Below are positions 44,501-53,744 of a stretch of DNA of 64,000 nt, in pieces (the stretch's first letter is position 1; each line of letters starts with the position of its first letter). This stretch comes from JAMZMI01 sp964353015. Lineage in GTDB: Bacteria > Bacteroidota > Bacteroidia > Cytophagales > Cyclobacteriaceae. The stretch is from assembly GCA_964353015.1 (NCBI GenBank), contig CAYGUA010000021.1, forward strand, positions 1 through 64,000. Direction: 5' to 3'. The notes below the pieces were generated by a model, which worked only from the letters and a program-made list of their open reading frames with translations, did not search any database and was not told the DNA's origin. The position numbers were made by a program, and so were the translations under genes.

Positions 44501-47500
44501 TACAACAACTACTGGGTACCAATCAATTTTTAATGCGAATGGAGTTGATATGTACTTGTCTGGAAATTTAATCGAGCAAACCGGAGCTCAATTGACTTTA
44601 GGCGCGAATACAGTTACTTTTCAAGGTGCTGGAACTAATTTGGCAAGTTTTGACCCAGCATCAAGTCAGTTATTTAACAATGTAACTATTGATAAAAATT
44701 TATTTGAACATGGCCTTAGAATCACCGGTGGCAATGCCACATCAGCCATGCAAATCACTGGAGAACTGAGATTAGAAAAAGGTAAAGTTTTTCATCAGAT
44801 CTATCATGTAGAATCACTAGGTAACATTTATCTGGCTGATACTGTGGGAATAGCAGGTTCGACAGGTTCAGTTATTATGAATGGGGCGGCACCTCAGACC
44901 ATTAGCACGGATGGAAATGGTGCATTTTATAATCTGGAAATCGATAATACAAACGGAGTGAGCATGGAAGGTGATCTATCCATAGAAGCTCTTTTTACTT
45001 TGACAAATGGAGTTTTTGACATCAATACAGATCATTTGACTTTAAAAGAGGCAGTGGCTGGTTCTGGTTTTAGTACAACCAAAATGATCCAAACAAATGG
45101 CAACTCATCGGATGAAGGTCTAACCATATACATTGATGGTGTCTCAGCGACAGAAACGATTTTATTTCCAATTGGAACTGACATTAACACTGTTCGATAT
45201 ACACCAGTTACAGCATCTTTATCAGGAATTGACAATGATGGTTATATCACCTTGCGTGTATCCGATACAGAACTCCAGACTGTTGATTTGTCTGTTTTGT
45301 CCAATAACCTGCTCACATATTATTGGAGGATTAGTCATATTGGGTTTGAAGATGGTTCTATTCCTAATGTTGACTCATATGTCTTTACTTCGTCTGATTC
45401 TGATGATCCTGATGGTGGTGCTACTCCGGCCGGATTTGATTCGAACTTTGTGCCCGGCAAGGTGCTCGATGAATTGCCTTATTTAAGATCACAGGAGACG
45501 TCAGGTGGTATTAGCGGTTTTGAAATAACTTTTGATGGTGCTGGGAGTGGCTTTGCACTTGAAAATGCAAATTATACAGCTGGTGATGGCACGACTTCTT
45601 TATTCACTGGCGCACCTACAATTTATTATAGCAGATCAGTGGATGGTAATTGGTGGGAGTGGCAGGAGACAAACCATTGGTCTACAGATCAAACCAATCA
45701 GCACATTGGCCCACCGGCAGGTAGCTATCCACAAAATGGTGACATTGCGGTGGTTGGAAGTGATTTCGTAAACGCACTGACGGGTGGTACCTACTCCTTG
45801 TCAGGCACAGGCAGACATCAAATCCGAATCGATAACACGGTAGGAAATATCACAGTAGCTGAAATAATATTTGATTCTCAAGCAGGAGGAACTGCTCTGA
45901 ATGTGACGGACATGTCAAGGGTAAGAGTAAGTAGAAATATTACATTAACGGCAGGAAAAATAAGCGGGACTGGTGAAATGGTTCAGGATATAGGCAGTAC
46001 TCCAGCGCTTACCGGAACGATCATTGCTGATTTGGGTGAGTTTGTAAAAGATGAAAATAACGGATGGTTTTTCTGGTTTCAAAGTGCTGCGAATCTGACT
46101 ATTTCTGATCGATTTGAATATCCTATTTTCAGAACCTTCGGATTGAGTGGTACGCTAGACTTCTCTCAAGATGTAACGGCCAAAGGTGCAGTAATTGATA
46201 ATAGTACTTCACTTGCTGTCACAAATGATTATTTCATTGAGGGACAGGTATTGATTGGTTCAAATGGTGAAGGAACTTTGAAATTCGCCGATGTTGGATC
46301 TAATCTGACATTTGAATGTGGATCCCTCGTGTTCAGCAACAATGTCGGTAACAATGTTGCAGTTGAAAATGCGGGAACAGATATTCATAAATTAATTGTC
46401 AATGAAGATATCACCTTAAATCAGGGAACAGGTTTTAATCTTACATCTGTAAGCGGTGCACAAGTGATTCTTGAACTGAAAGGCACAGGATCACATAGTT
46501 TTACCAATAATACAAGTTCAGTTGCAGAGCTTTATCGCCTGATAATGAATAAAGGAACTGATACAACTTCGTCTTTTACATTTAATGATGATTTTAACCT
46601 GAATGGGTCTGTCGCCACATCGACTGCAGACAGCCTTGCGATGGTTATCCAAAATGGAAAACTCATCTTGGACAATAGCGGAATTGATGTACATCTGACA
46701 AATGGAGGAGCTGATTTCGAAATTCCTGCTAGCGGAGGATTGGATATAAAACAGGGGACATTGCGAGTCGCAGGTGACGATTCAGGTATTATATTGGACG
46801 GACTTCTCAGGGTAAGTGGTGGTGCGTTGAATATGGACGATGCGGTTAACAATGGAAATAATTACATAGAGTACAGTAGCTCAGGTTCCGCGATTTTCGA
46901 AATCTCCTCAGGATCGTTGACGCTAGGTTCGCAATTTAGAAGAAGTCTGACGTCAGCCAGTGGGATAATAAAATATAGACAAAGCGGGGGAACTGTCATC
47001 GTGGGTCAGAATGCAGCTCCACAAACCACACGTGGTGTTTTTGAAGTATTGGGTGTTGGAAGTGAGTTTTATTTTACCGGAGGTACGTTTACTTTGGTAA
47101 GAGGCATAAATTCTACAACTGTACCGAGTCTTCTTACGGAACCTGAAAATTACGATTTTGCTGGTTCCACGATTGTCATAGGAAATAGTGATACTCCCGC
47201 TGGTACTGCAAGTAGTCAAATAGGAATTAAATCGTCAATTCCTCTATTCAACTTGACTGTCAATAACGACAGTGGGAATGATCCTGTGGTATGGCTTTAC
47301 GCCCGGCCTCTTACCTTAGATGGTGACTTCAATCTATCTTCAGGTGCGAGTTTTAATTCCAATGGATTAAATGTGATTTTAAACGGGGATTTTGTAAATG
47401 ATGGCAATTACATCCCAAACAGCAATACCACAACTTTTTCAGCCACCACCGGCACACAGATCTATAGCGGTGCAGGTTCAGCAACGTTTTACAACCTTGT

Positions 47501-50345
47501 CAAATCTGGAGGAGGCACGGTGAATTTGTCACAGGATATCGCAGTAGGAAATGATTTTCAGGTACTAGAAGGCATATTTGATCATGGAAGCAGTGCCATC
47601 AATGTCGATGGTGATGTGACTATTGAGGGGTCATTACAAACGAGTGGGGGAAGCGGAGTGGTATTTGGAGGCTCTGGTATCCAGCAGCTGATCGGTAAGG
47701 GTAATACTGATATTAATCTGGGCAGGATCACGATAGCTAATATAGAAGGTGTGCAAATACCAGACGGCAATGGATATTCATTTACCATCACAGATGCACT
47801 TCGACTTTCTCAGGGAGTTTTTGACATTGGAGGCAGTTTACTAACCTTAGGAAAAGACGCCATCATAGAAGAGCTAAATACTTTTGCTGTCACCAATATG
47901 ATACAAACAAACTCTTCCTTTTCCGATAATGGCGTAAAGAAGATTTTCAACGGGACTGAGTCGGCGTTTACTTTCCCGGTAGGGGAATCAAAATACACAC
48001 CATTGATCTTTACAACCATTACCACCATAGACGAAGATGGCTTTGTTATTGTGCGTCCTGCCAATGAGTCTCATCCGTCAATAACTGATGATATCCTTAC
48101 AGTAGATGATGAAACACAAAATACCCTTCGGTATCATTGGGTTGTTAAATCCAGTGGAATAACCAATACTGCTGTGGGTACTGCCCAATTTATTTATGAT
48201 CAGGCAGATGTGATGCTGTCGGGCTCAAATACCGAGAATGATTATATCGCGGCTCGTTTGTCCTATGAAAACTACCAATGGGACAAGGCGTATGCGGGTA
48301 CAGCAGTCGATCCGGTTGCCAATACATTATCATTCCCACTGGATGAGAGTGTCAATTTTGCCGGAGAATATACTGCAGGAATTGACAATGCCTTTCGGGA
48401 TATTCCGCTTTACAGGACCAATGGAAATGTAAATTTCATGTCTGCCACAAATTGGGAGGTTTCGCTAAATGGAGGGGTAGATTGGGCAGCAGCTTCAAGT
48501 GTACCTTTAGGAGCCATAGTCACGGTCAGAGATGGCGATGAGATGACTATAGATGACAATAATGTGCGCCTTTTATCCACGACAATTGAGTCAACAGGAC
48601 GACTAATCATAGATCCTGCTTATTATGGCACCCGTCTTGGTGAAGTATCGGGTACGGGAACACTTGTGCTACAAAATGAAATTTTTCCATCAGGTAATTA
48701 TGAAAATTTCCTCACTTGCATGGGAGGAGCCATTGAATATTCATCATCCAATAGCTATCCGATTTTAGCTGGAATATCCAATGTAAGAGCAATGAGTTTG
48801 ATAGGAAGTGGTACGAGAACCTTGCCTGCCAATATTGTGCAGGTGTGTGAAAATCTCACAATTGATGGACCAACCCTTGTTAAAAACAATTCGAGTAGCG
48901 TTTTAATTGAAGGGAATTTGGAGCTTATTTCAGGAGAAGTACAAATCTCAAGTTCGGACTCTAATATCGAAATAGATGGAGATTTGATATTGTCAGGTGG
49001 GACATTCAGTGGGTTTAGTGGTGCAGATATTTATGTTGGTGGCGACTTTACGATCGCTGGTGGTGTATTTTCTCCAAATAATGCAGATTTCTTTTTTGAT
49101 GGTGTGGATCTTCAGGTAATTACTGGAACGTTTAATTTAAGGAATTTAGAGATCAATAATACCGGTGTGGGTATCGACTTGTCGGGCACTGGCAATATAG
49201 TGATTGGTGGTACATTAAATCTGCTTGATGGCATTGTCACAACCACTGCGTCGAATAAAATCACGATTGGAACCAATGGATCTTATAGTAGTGCAAGTTC
49301 AGCAAGCTATATCGATGGGCCTGTTACAAAAAATAGTTTGGCAGCATCAGCAAATTATACTTTTCCTGTTGGAAAGGGTGGGCGTTACGCACCTGTTGTA
49401 ATCAGTAATATCAGCACAGGAAGTCAGGATTGGACGGCAGAGTATTTTACAACCATCATCAGTGGTACACCTACGACAGGAGCATTTGACAATTCCGATC
49501 CAGGATCAGGCTACAATGCGCTAAGTAAAATCCAGCAAAATGATAGATGGAGTCTGGCAAGCAGTGGCACCAATTCAGGATTTGTCTCTGTCACTTATGG
49601 AGGCCACAATGCGTTCCCGAATACTGATGAAATACGTGTGGTTTGGTGGGATGCTGCCGAATCCCGATGGGAAAATCAGGGAGGAACAGTGACAGGAAAT
49701 GTCTCATCCGGTATTGTGAAAACCGCAAATATCATTGGTTTTTCTACTCAACAGTTTGCTCTGGGTAATGCACCTGAATCTGTGCTCCCAGTTACATACA
49801 CCTATTTCACTGGTGAAATTCAGGAGAATCACGCAATATTAAGGTGGCAAACAGCCACAGAAATTGGTAATGATTATTTCCTCATTCAAAAATCAGTAGA
49901 CGGCCGTAAGTTTGAGGATGTAGGCTCGGTAAAAGGCAATGGCGATTCTAAAGTATTGATTGATTATTATTTTACTGATACAAAACCTTATGCGGGTATT
50001 TCCTATTATCGACTGAAGCAAGTGGATTTTGATGGAAATTTCGAGTATTCATCTCTCGTTGTTATCCTCAATGAATCAAAACAGACATTTGAATCTTCTG
50101 TCTATCCTAATCCTGTTACTATTGATAATTTTAATTTGGTGCTGGAGACAAGTGACCTTCAAACACCTATCAGAATTCAAATAATTTCACTTGAAGGTAA
50201 ACGCTGGAGCGATGAACTTTTCAATGTTGAAGAAAATCAGGCTGTGTATCAAATTGATGTTAATCGCGAAATGCCGGCAGGTATTTATCTGCTATTCACT
50301 ACACAAGGAAACAATTCCAAAGTAAAGAGAATAATTGTTCATTAA
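41547..50345 (+). CDS. Giant secreted T9SS cargo protein with LamG-like domain and modular repeats
   Basis: 2932 residues. A signal peptide (MLLLRFKIRYSIVLLLSFLS) is read from TTG 41547; no ATG is available after the upstream stop. A concanavalin/LamG-like domain covers about 45-268 (WVDASNLG, NWADQSGNGND, VRFDG, YLAQKYN), then a beta domain about 275-420. Three modules follow, opening with related W-rich segments at about 439, 1359 and 2288. The first two end with homologous FP-I/V-G beta domains (about 1180 and 2118); the third is shortened (about 2587). Between are Gly/Ser/Asn/Thr-rich beta-helix-like repeats. A fibronectin-like segment (about 2752) and a type A T9SS sorting domain (about 2851-2932, YPNP) end the protein. 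Probable surface adhesin. Confidence 0.85.
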   Translation: MLLLRFKIRYSIVLLLSFLSAISYAQTGPGGVGSTAGSAGQPQNVLWVDASNLGLVNDDDVNNWADQSGNGNDLQQLATKNLPIFRNDGLASGNYPVVRFDGTERYLSLTDNSTISGLPGVSIFIVYQASTLGGARGIVSKRLSSSSNEEYSVFSHTSNYLNFDINTGSDSRSNTSPTSVSTGTDYIFSAIYGNSSKSMYLQSVQAGTSQTKTGTISNGTAPLLIGALNESYGTYFAGDIAEIIIYGQGLNAAQRLLVENYLAQKYNIVITNDYYSGAGSGYDLDLAGVGNSSGETHNEAQSDGLTLGIYDGSFSTGEFAMFAHNGHVASIVSDSLSGNISMQERWSKAWYIDKTGSVNVSMAFDFGDVIGGLYPQTVTDYRLIRRNGADYEEVTTASVYVSDDKLIFNVEDLNFSDGYYSIATVDNITAPLDGGAQKVWYSFKNGNWQDPLSWTLDGASTPLYLNPTNGIPSGSDKVVITSGKTISMLITDGSADFNNAAVSNMDVIGILDLGSSYGHTITELKGTGKIRLRGSSVTDEINFVSGDISNFISSDGGVLEIYGNGLDIVSDATFNDLIVNLEADTDISVLTANLTLNGNLTVNSGVFQINDNTAANNLNVVLNGDLYVASSGGISTGTGNSRHQFDFFGNFVNDGAVAFTQRTTAIPASEATDGIVDANFINDSKDQSIQCNNVTHFYRIEINKGEDDTYSLEILSEDASYFNLNGYAAQGHGNTDQLTSNSNALGLLKGTVKIGSNVTIGALNTGGNYNISVAARLWVDGGNVTKSGGTAIVPYGGIVVSGGQLTSSVASGITTRGNGYLTVTGGKVLMNQFRTSIFGAVNQGGYSQSGGEVYVSGGSTSTDYYSFSSTYEGNTFAMSGGVLTINANSRGGIFINGTPGNFNVSGGEVVCELDNNNDFLLTSAAPFYNLTVRKTTSNSGFVILGGGTSANGSSDPRTLAPQDLYVLGNLTLQNSSASFVDFNGNTTTTGYQSIFNANGVDMYLSGNLIEQTGAQLTLGANTVTFQGAGTNLASFDPASSQLFNNVTIDKNLFEHGLRITGGNATSAMQITGELRLEKGKVFHQIYHVESLGNIYLADTVGIAGSTGSVIMNGAAPQTISTDGNGAFYNLEIDNTNGVSMEGDLSIEALFTLTNGVFDINTDHLTLKEAVAGSGFSTTKMIQTNGNSSDEGLTIYIDGVSATETILFPIGTDINTVRYTPVTASLSGIDNDGYITLRVSDTELQTVDLSVLSNNLLTYYWRISHIGFEDGSIPNVDSYVFTSSDSDDPDGGATPAGFDSNFVPGKVLDELPYLRSQETSGGISGFEITFDGAGSGFALENANYTAGDGTTSLFTGAPTIYYSRSVDGNWWEWQETNHWSTDQTNQHIGPPAGSYPQNGDIAVVGSDFVNALTGGTYSLSGTGRHQIRIDNTVGNITVAEIIFDSQAGGTALNVTDMSRVRVSRNITLTAGKISGTGEMVQDIGSTPALTGTIIADLGEFVKDENNGWFFWFQSAANLTISDRFEYPIFRTFGLSGTLDFSQDVTAKGAVIDNSTSLAVTNDYFIEGQVLIGSNGEGTLKFADVGSNLTFECGSLVFSNNVGNNVAVENAGTDIHKLIVNEDITLNQGTGFNLTSVSGAQVILELKGTGSHSFTNNTSSVAELYRLIMNKGTDTTSSFTFNDDFNLNGSVATSTADSLAMVIQNGKLILDNSGIDVHLTNGGADFEIPASGGLDIKQGTLRVAGDDSGIILDGLLRVSGGALNMDDAVNNGNNYIEYSSSGSAIFEISSGSLTLGSQFRRSLTSASGIIKYRQSGGTVIVGQNAAPQTTRGVFEVLGVGSEFYFTGGTFTLVRGINSTTVPSLLTEPENYDFAGSTIVIGNSDTPAGTASSQIGIKSSIPLFNLTVNNDSGNDPVVWLYARPLTLDGDFNLSSGASFNSNGLNVILNGDFVNDGNYIPNSNTTTFSATTGTQIYSGAGSATFYNLVKSGGGTVNLSQDIAVGNDFQVLEGIFDHGSSAINVDGDVTIEGSLQTSGGSGVVFGGSGIQQLIGKGNTDINLGRITIANIEGVQIPDGNGYSFTITDALRLSQGVFDIGGSLLTLGKDAIIEELNTFAVTNMIQTNSSFSDNGVKKIFNGTESAFTFPVGESKYTPLIFTTITTIDEDGFVIVRPANESHPSITDDILTVDDETQNTLRYHWVVKSSGITNTAVGTAQFIYDQADVMLSGSNTENDYIAARLSYENYQWDKAYAGTAVDPVANTLSFPLDESVNFAGEYTAGIDNAFRDIPLYRTNGNVNFMSATNWEVSLNGGVDWAAASSVPLGAIVTVRDGDEMTIDDNNVRLLSTTIESTGRLIIDPAYYGTRLGEVSGTGTLVLQNEIFPSGNYENFLTCMGGAIEYSSSNSYPILAGISNVRAMSLIGSGTRTLPANIVQVCENLTIDGPTLVKNNSSSVLIEGNLELISGEVQISSSDSNIEIDGDLILSGGTFSGFSGADIYVGGDFTIAGGVFSPNNADFFFDGVDLQVITGTFNLRNLEINNTGVGIDLSGTGNIVIGGTLNLLDGIVTTTASNKITIGTNGSYSSASSASYIDGPVTKNSLAASANYTFPVGKGGRYAPVVISNISTGSQDWTAEYFTTIISGTPTTGAFDNSDPGSGYNALSKIQQNDRWSLASSGTNSGFVSVTYGGHNAFPNTDEIRVVWWDAAESRWENQGGTVTGNVSSGIVKTANIIGFSTQQFALGNAPESVLPVTYTYFTGEIQENHAILRWQTATEIGNDYFLIQKSVDGRKFEDVGSVKGNGDSKVLIDYYFTDTKPYAGISYYRLKQVDFDGNFEYSSLVVILNESKQTFESSVYPNPVTIDNFNLVLETSDLQTPIRIQIISLEGKRWSDELFNVEENQAVYQIDVNREMPAGIYLLFTTQGNNSKVKRIIVH

Positions 50346-51046
50346 CATTGGTTTGCTATATTCACAAACTGACACGCAACAATGCCAGCTGTTTCTGTTC
50401 GCAATGTATTCACTCCTAAAGAAATTTTCCTAAAGCCATCTGCCAATGCCAATTTAACTTCCGATAAATCAAAGTCTCCTTCAGGTCCAATTAATGTCAA
50501 TATTTTCATTTCTGGTTTAATCAGATTCGAAAAATAAGGCAATCCTGGTTCTACGAAGGCAATGAATTTATCGAACGAGGATTCATTTGCAACCTTCAAC
50601 AAATGCGGCAATTTGATTAGATCATTGATTTTTGTGAGATATCCGCTTTTGGATTGTTTGAGTGCGCTTACGGCTTTTTTTTCAAGCCTATCCACTCGCA
50701 ATTTTGTTCGTTCAGAATTTTTGGTCAGAATTAAACTGATCTCATCAATTCCCATTTCACAGGCTTTTTCCACAAACCATTCTATTCTATCAATATTTTT
50801 TGTTGGGGCAATCGCGATATGATGATAAAAGGATTTGGCGGGTTTGATCGATTTTTCTAAAACTGAAAATTTGGCATTCTTTCCCGAAATGGACGTGATC
50901 TCAACAGTATAAAAGCCTCCTTTTCCATCCAAAATGCCGATTTGATCACTAACCTTGTTTCTCAAAACACGCGTAGCATGAGTGAATTCTTCTCCCGCCA
51001 AGGCGTGATTATCTACTAAAATTTCAGGATGATAGAAATAATTCAT
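50342..51046 (-). CDS. rsmE: 16S rRNA (uracil-1498-N3)-methyltransferase
   Basis: 234 residues, SPOUT-class methyltransferase that modifies U1498 in the decoding region. The C-terminal knot shows LTLIGPEGDFDLSEV and the SAM-binding loop SLGVNTLRTETAGIVA. The N-terminal PUA-like domain has HATRVLRNKVSDQIGILDG. Its stop overlaps the end of the giant protein gene by 4 bp (convergent). 3 bp separate it from the aminotransferase upstream, so it is the third gene of a sulfotransferase-aminotransferase-rsmE unit. Confidence 0.94.
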   Translation of the reverse strand: MNYFYHPEILVDNHALAGEEFTHATRVLRNKVSDQIGILDGKGGFYTVEITSISGKNAKFSVLEKSIKPAKSFYHHIAIAPTKNIDRIEWFVEKACEMGIDEISLILTKNSERTKLRVDRLEKKAVSALKQSKSGYLTKINDLIKLPHLLKVANESSFDKFIAFVEPGLPYFSNLIKPEMKILTLIGPEGDFDLSEVKLALADGFRKISLGVNTLRTETAGIVACQFVNIANQC

Positions 51047-51049
51047 ATG

Positions 51050-51949
51050 TTATAATTTTTCACAATATTCAGGAACAATACTTTTGAATTTATCAGAAAG
51101 TTTCTGCCTGATTTGAATACCAGCACGGTTTTCAATTTTTCTACCATCTATTTCAAAAACTGGTGTGAGCTCACCCATAGTACCAGTTGCGAATACTTCA
51201 TCTGCATTGTAAAAATCAACTAGCGATAGATTTTTTTCCATAAAAGGAATGTTCAAATCATTTGCCAATGACATGACCATGCCCCTTGTAATACCATGAA
51301 GGCATGCATCCGGAAAAGGGGTAAATAATTGGCCATTTTTTACCATAAACAAATTGGTGTCGTTCAATTCTGCAACGAAACCTTGCCAGTCGAGCATGAT
51401 TGCAGCATCTACGCCGGCAAAATTTGCCTGGATTTTTGCCAGAATATTATTCAGTAGATTGTTATGGTGAATTTTGGAGTCCAGAAATTGTGGATTATTT
51501 CTTCTTTGAGTTGATGTAATCACCTTGATCCCATTTGCATTGTCATAAACCAAAGGTTTCCATTCAGCCAGAACTATCAGGCAACTACCATTTTGATTTA
51601 GCCGAGGATCCATGCCTGAAGTGACTTTTTCACCACGACTTAGTGTCAGTCGAATATGAGCATCATGGGTCATCTGATTTGCTTCCAAAGTTTGAGCTAT
51701 TGCGGACTTGATAAAATCAATATCAGGAACATGTGCAAACGCTAGCGCCTTAGCTGATTCTTGCATTCTTATTAGATGCTGACTTAGACAAAAAATGCCT
51801 TCCGGATAAACGCGCAATCCTTCCCATACTGCATCTCCGCCTTGTACTGTACTATCGAATACTGAGATCTTAGCGTTTTTTCGATGGTATAACTGATCAC
51901 CTACCCAAATCTGAATATTTTCATTTTTTGCATTGTATTGTTGCAGCAT
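51050..51949 (-). CDS. Class IV PLP aminotransferase (branched-chain or D-amino acid type)
   Basis: 299 residues, fold IV. The PLP lysine is in LDSKIHHNNLLNNIL, and ELNDTNLFMVKNG and the phosphate-binding ITRGMVMSLA region follow. Members include IlvE, Dat and aminodeoxychorismate lyase. The sequence does not settle between branched-chain and D-amino-acid activity. It is 1 bp downstream of the sulfotransferase-like gene, a pairing that recurs in other bacteria, so the two may share a pathway whose product is unknown. Confidence 0.85.
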   Translation of the reverse strand: MLQQYNAKNENIQIWVGDQLYHRKNAKISVFDSTVQGGDAVWEGLRVYPEGIFCLSQHLIRMQESAKALAFAHVPDIDFIKSAIAQTLEANQMTHDAHIRLTLSRGEKVTSGMDPRLNQNGSCLIVLAEWKPLVYDNANGIKVITSTQRRNNPQFLDSKIHHNNLLNNILAKIQANFAGVDAAIMLDWQGFVAELNDTNLFMVKNGQLFTPFPDACLHGITRGMVMSLANDLNIPFMEKNLSLVDFYNADEVFATGTMGELTPVFEIDGRKIENRAGIQIRQKLSDKFKSIVPEYCEKL

Positions 51950-51950
51950 T

Positions 51951-52667
51951 TTAGTTGGCTTTTATAGCAAGTTTAGATAATTCCTGATAATATGGTAGCG
52001 ACTCTTCATAAAGCTTTTTGCAATGCTCGGGCAACTCACGGGTGGAAGTTGATTGAGGTGCAAAACCTGTGGAAGCATGAACATTTTCATACCAATATTT
52101 TGCCCAGATACCGTCTTCTGGCAAGCTTCCAGCTTTCCAGTGAAGCATTGAATCCTTCATGGGCAAGCCGATTGATTCACAAAATTTATTGAGTACCCGA
52201 GATGGATTTTTGAGTAATTCGCCAGAGTCAAGGATAATACAAGTTTGATTTTTACTTTTTAAATATGAATAGATTTCAAATTGTCGTTTTATCCCAATAT
52301 CTGTTTGAGTGGGTGATGCCATGACCTGCGCAAAAGAAGCGATGAGTTGTTTTGGATTTCTGATCAAAAAAATATCTATCCAATTGGTTAAAAATTCCAA
52401 TTCCATGTCTATTAAATGATGCGCCATGTTTTTAATGAAAACATGTTGATGATTTTCATTGAGGTATTTGATTTGATCAATAACTTTTAGGTGATCCACT
52501 GGCTGACTTTCTATTATTTCTTGCTTCCCGGGATGATCGGCATTGGTTAGACTTAGATAATAACTGTAGAAAGGCTCATCTACTACTTTTATATCTCCAC
52601 GGTGTGCGAAGCTGTACATTAAGGCGGTTGATACATTTCTGGGAGATGAAACAAGATTCAGGATCAT
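51951..52667 (-). CDS. Sulfotransferase-like P-loop protein
   Basis: 238 residues. The N-terminus ILNLVSSPRNVSTALMYSF is a P-loop of the sulfotransferase type (5'-phosphosulfate binding), and IDIFLIRNPKQLIASFAQV matches the 3'-phosphate-binding segment. Later, KNPSRVLNKFCESIGLP is typical of sulfotransferases. The acceptor is unknown. It is the promoter-proximal gene of an aminotransferase-rsmE unit and diverges from a lipoprotein hydrolase with 58 bp between starts. Confidence 0.8.
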   Translation of the reverse strand: MILNLVSSPRNVSTALMYSFAHRGDIKVVDEPFYSYYLSLTNADHPGKQEIIESQPVDHLKVIDQIKYLNENHQHVFIKNMAHHLIDMELEFLTNWIDIFLIRNPKQLIASFAQVMASPTQTDIGIKRQFEIYSYLKSKNQTCIILDSGELLKNPSRVLNKFCESIGLPMKDSMLHWKAGSLPEDGIWAKYWYENVHASTGFAPQSTSTRELPEHCKKLYEESLPYYQELSKLAIKAN

Positions 52668-52725
52668 GACTTAAATATATTTGAAGACATCAAAACCATC
52701 ATCCTTCTTAAAGCGTTTCTGCCAT

Positions 52726-53550
52726 ATGCGTATTTTAAACGGTTTGTTTTTAATTACAATTCTTTCATCCTGTATGCAATTCAGAATGTCAGAGAAGGAT
52801 TTTCTTAAAGAATTTCAAAATCGAGATGTAGTTCCAAAACAAGCAAATCTAAAGGTAGATAGCAATAATATTAACTATGTATATACAGATCAGGGGCGGG
52901 ATGCATTATTGATTTTTGTACATGGATCTCCTGGATCGTGGAGTGCATTTATCGATTTTTTTCAAAATGATAGTTTATTGAATCAATTTGATATGCTTTC
53001 GATAGATCGACCTGGATTTGGTGATTCTGATTACGGCAGACCGGTCAAATCACTGGAAAGGCAGGCATTTTTTTTGAGTAAGGTTATTGAGAAGTTTCCA
53101 CAGAATAAGAAAATCATGATAGGTCATTCTTTGGGTGGTCCGGTCATAGCCCGTATCGCGATGGATTATGCTCACCTAACTCAAGGAATGATTATGGTTG
53201 CGCCCTCAATTGATCCAGCGATGGAAAAATACGAATGGTATCGCTCTTGGATCGGTACGCGTATTGTTGGCGCCATGACACCTACAGATTTTTGGGTGAG
53301 CAATGAAGAAATCATGCCACTTAAAGCTGAACTTGAACTTATGGTGCCTTTGTGGGAAAATATTAATATTCCTACGGTTGTAGTCCAGGGAACAAAAGAT
53401 GTGTTAGTACCTAAAGAAAATGCTGAATTTGCTCGGAAAATGATGAACTCAGAAATCCTGACTATTCATTACTTGGAAGGGGTGAATCATTTCATCCCAT
53501 GGAGTAACCCAGAAGAGATAGTAAAGGCGGTAAATTTAGTGGCCAGATAG
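52726..53550 (+). CDS. Alpha/beta-hydrolase lipoprotein
   Basis: 274 residues from ATG 52726 (MRILNGLFLITILSSCMQF), where LSSC is a lipobox. TTG 52681 upstream would sit inside a TATATTTG box (52676-52683), so I reject it. The fold is an alpha/beta hydrolase: oxyanion HGSPGSWSAF, nucleophile elbow GHSLGGP, a late Asp in GTKDVLVP and catalytic His in GVNHFIPW. Probably a periplasmic or surface esterase/hydrolase of unknown substrate. Its 3' end overlaps the small convergent gene at 53536-53706. Confidence 0.85.
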   Translation: MRILNGLFLITILSSCMQFRMSEKDFLKEFQNRDVVPKQANLKVDSNNINYVYTDQGRDALLIFVHGSPGSWSAFIDFFQNDSLLNQFDMLSIDRPGFGDSDYGRPVKSLERQAFFLSKVIEKFPQNKKIMIGHSLGGPVIARIAMDYAHLTQGMIMVAPSIDPAMEKYEWYRSWIGTRIVGAMTPTDFWVSNEEIMPLKAELELMVPLWENINIPTVVVQGTKDVLVPKENAEFARKMMNSEILTIHYLEGVNHFIPWSNPEEIVKAVNLVAR

Positions 53551-53706
53551 TTTATCAATGAGCTTGGCAACCTCATTGGCTTCAAGGGCAATTTTTTGAC
53601 CAGCTTCTGCGTCAGTACGTGATAGCTGATACGATTCTTTTAGAAGTTGTGTGTACTTGGCCTGGAGCTGAGATTTTTGTTCATGCTTTTTTTTAGAGTC
53701 TGTCAT
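53536..53706 (-). CDS. Small coiled-coil protein, Lacal_2735/DUF6435-like
   Basis: 56 residues, absent from typical long-ORF lists. It starts MTDSKKKHEQKSQLQAKYTQ and continues LLKESYQLSRTDAEAGQKIA, ending VAKLIDKLSGH. The pattern K-x-x-L-x-x-K-Y-x-x-L-L-x-E-x-x-x-L-S-x-T, then A-x-E-A-x-x-V-x-x-x-I, is that of the small Lacal_2735-type proteins widespread in Bacteroidota. Function unknown. The 3' end overlaps the hydrolase gene by 15 bp; the upstream gene is the YwqK-repeat protein, 38 bp away. Confidence 0.7.
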   Translation of the reverse strand: MTDSKKKHEQKSQLQAKYTQLLKESYQLSRTDAEAGQKIALEANEVAKLIDKLSGH

Positions 53707-53744
53707 AATGTGATAATGCCTTGATTTGCTTAAGCCACCTCAAT

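Noticed and set aside
45133..45486. 117-codon frame inside the giant gene
   Set aside because: Out-of-frame shadow of a long, well supported coding region with a signal peptide and T9SS tail.
52681..52725. TTG 52681 as the start of the lipoprotein hydrolase
   Set aside because: It lies within a TATATTTG promoter-like box and would spoil the lipoprotein signal that begins cleanly at ATG 52726.
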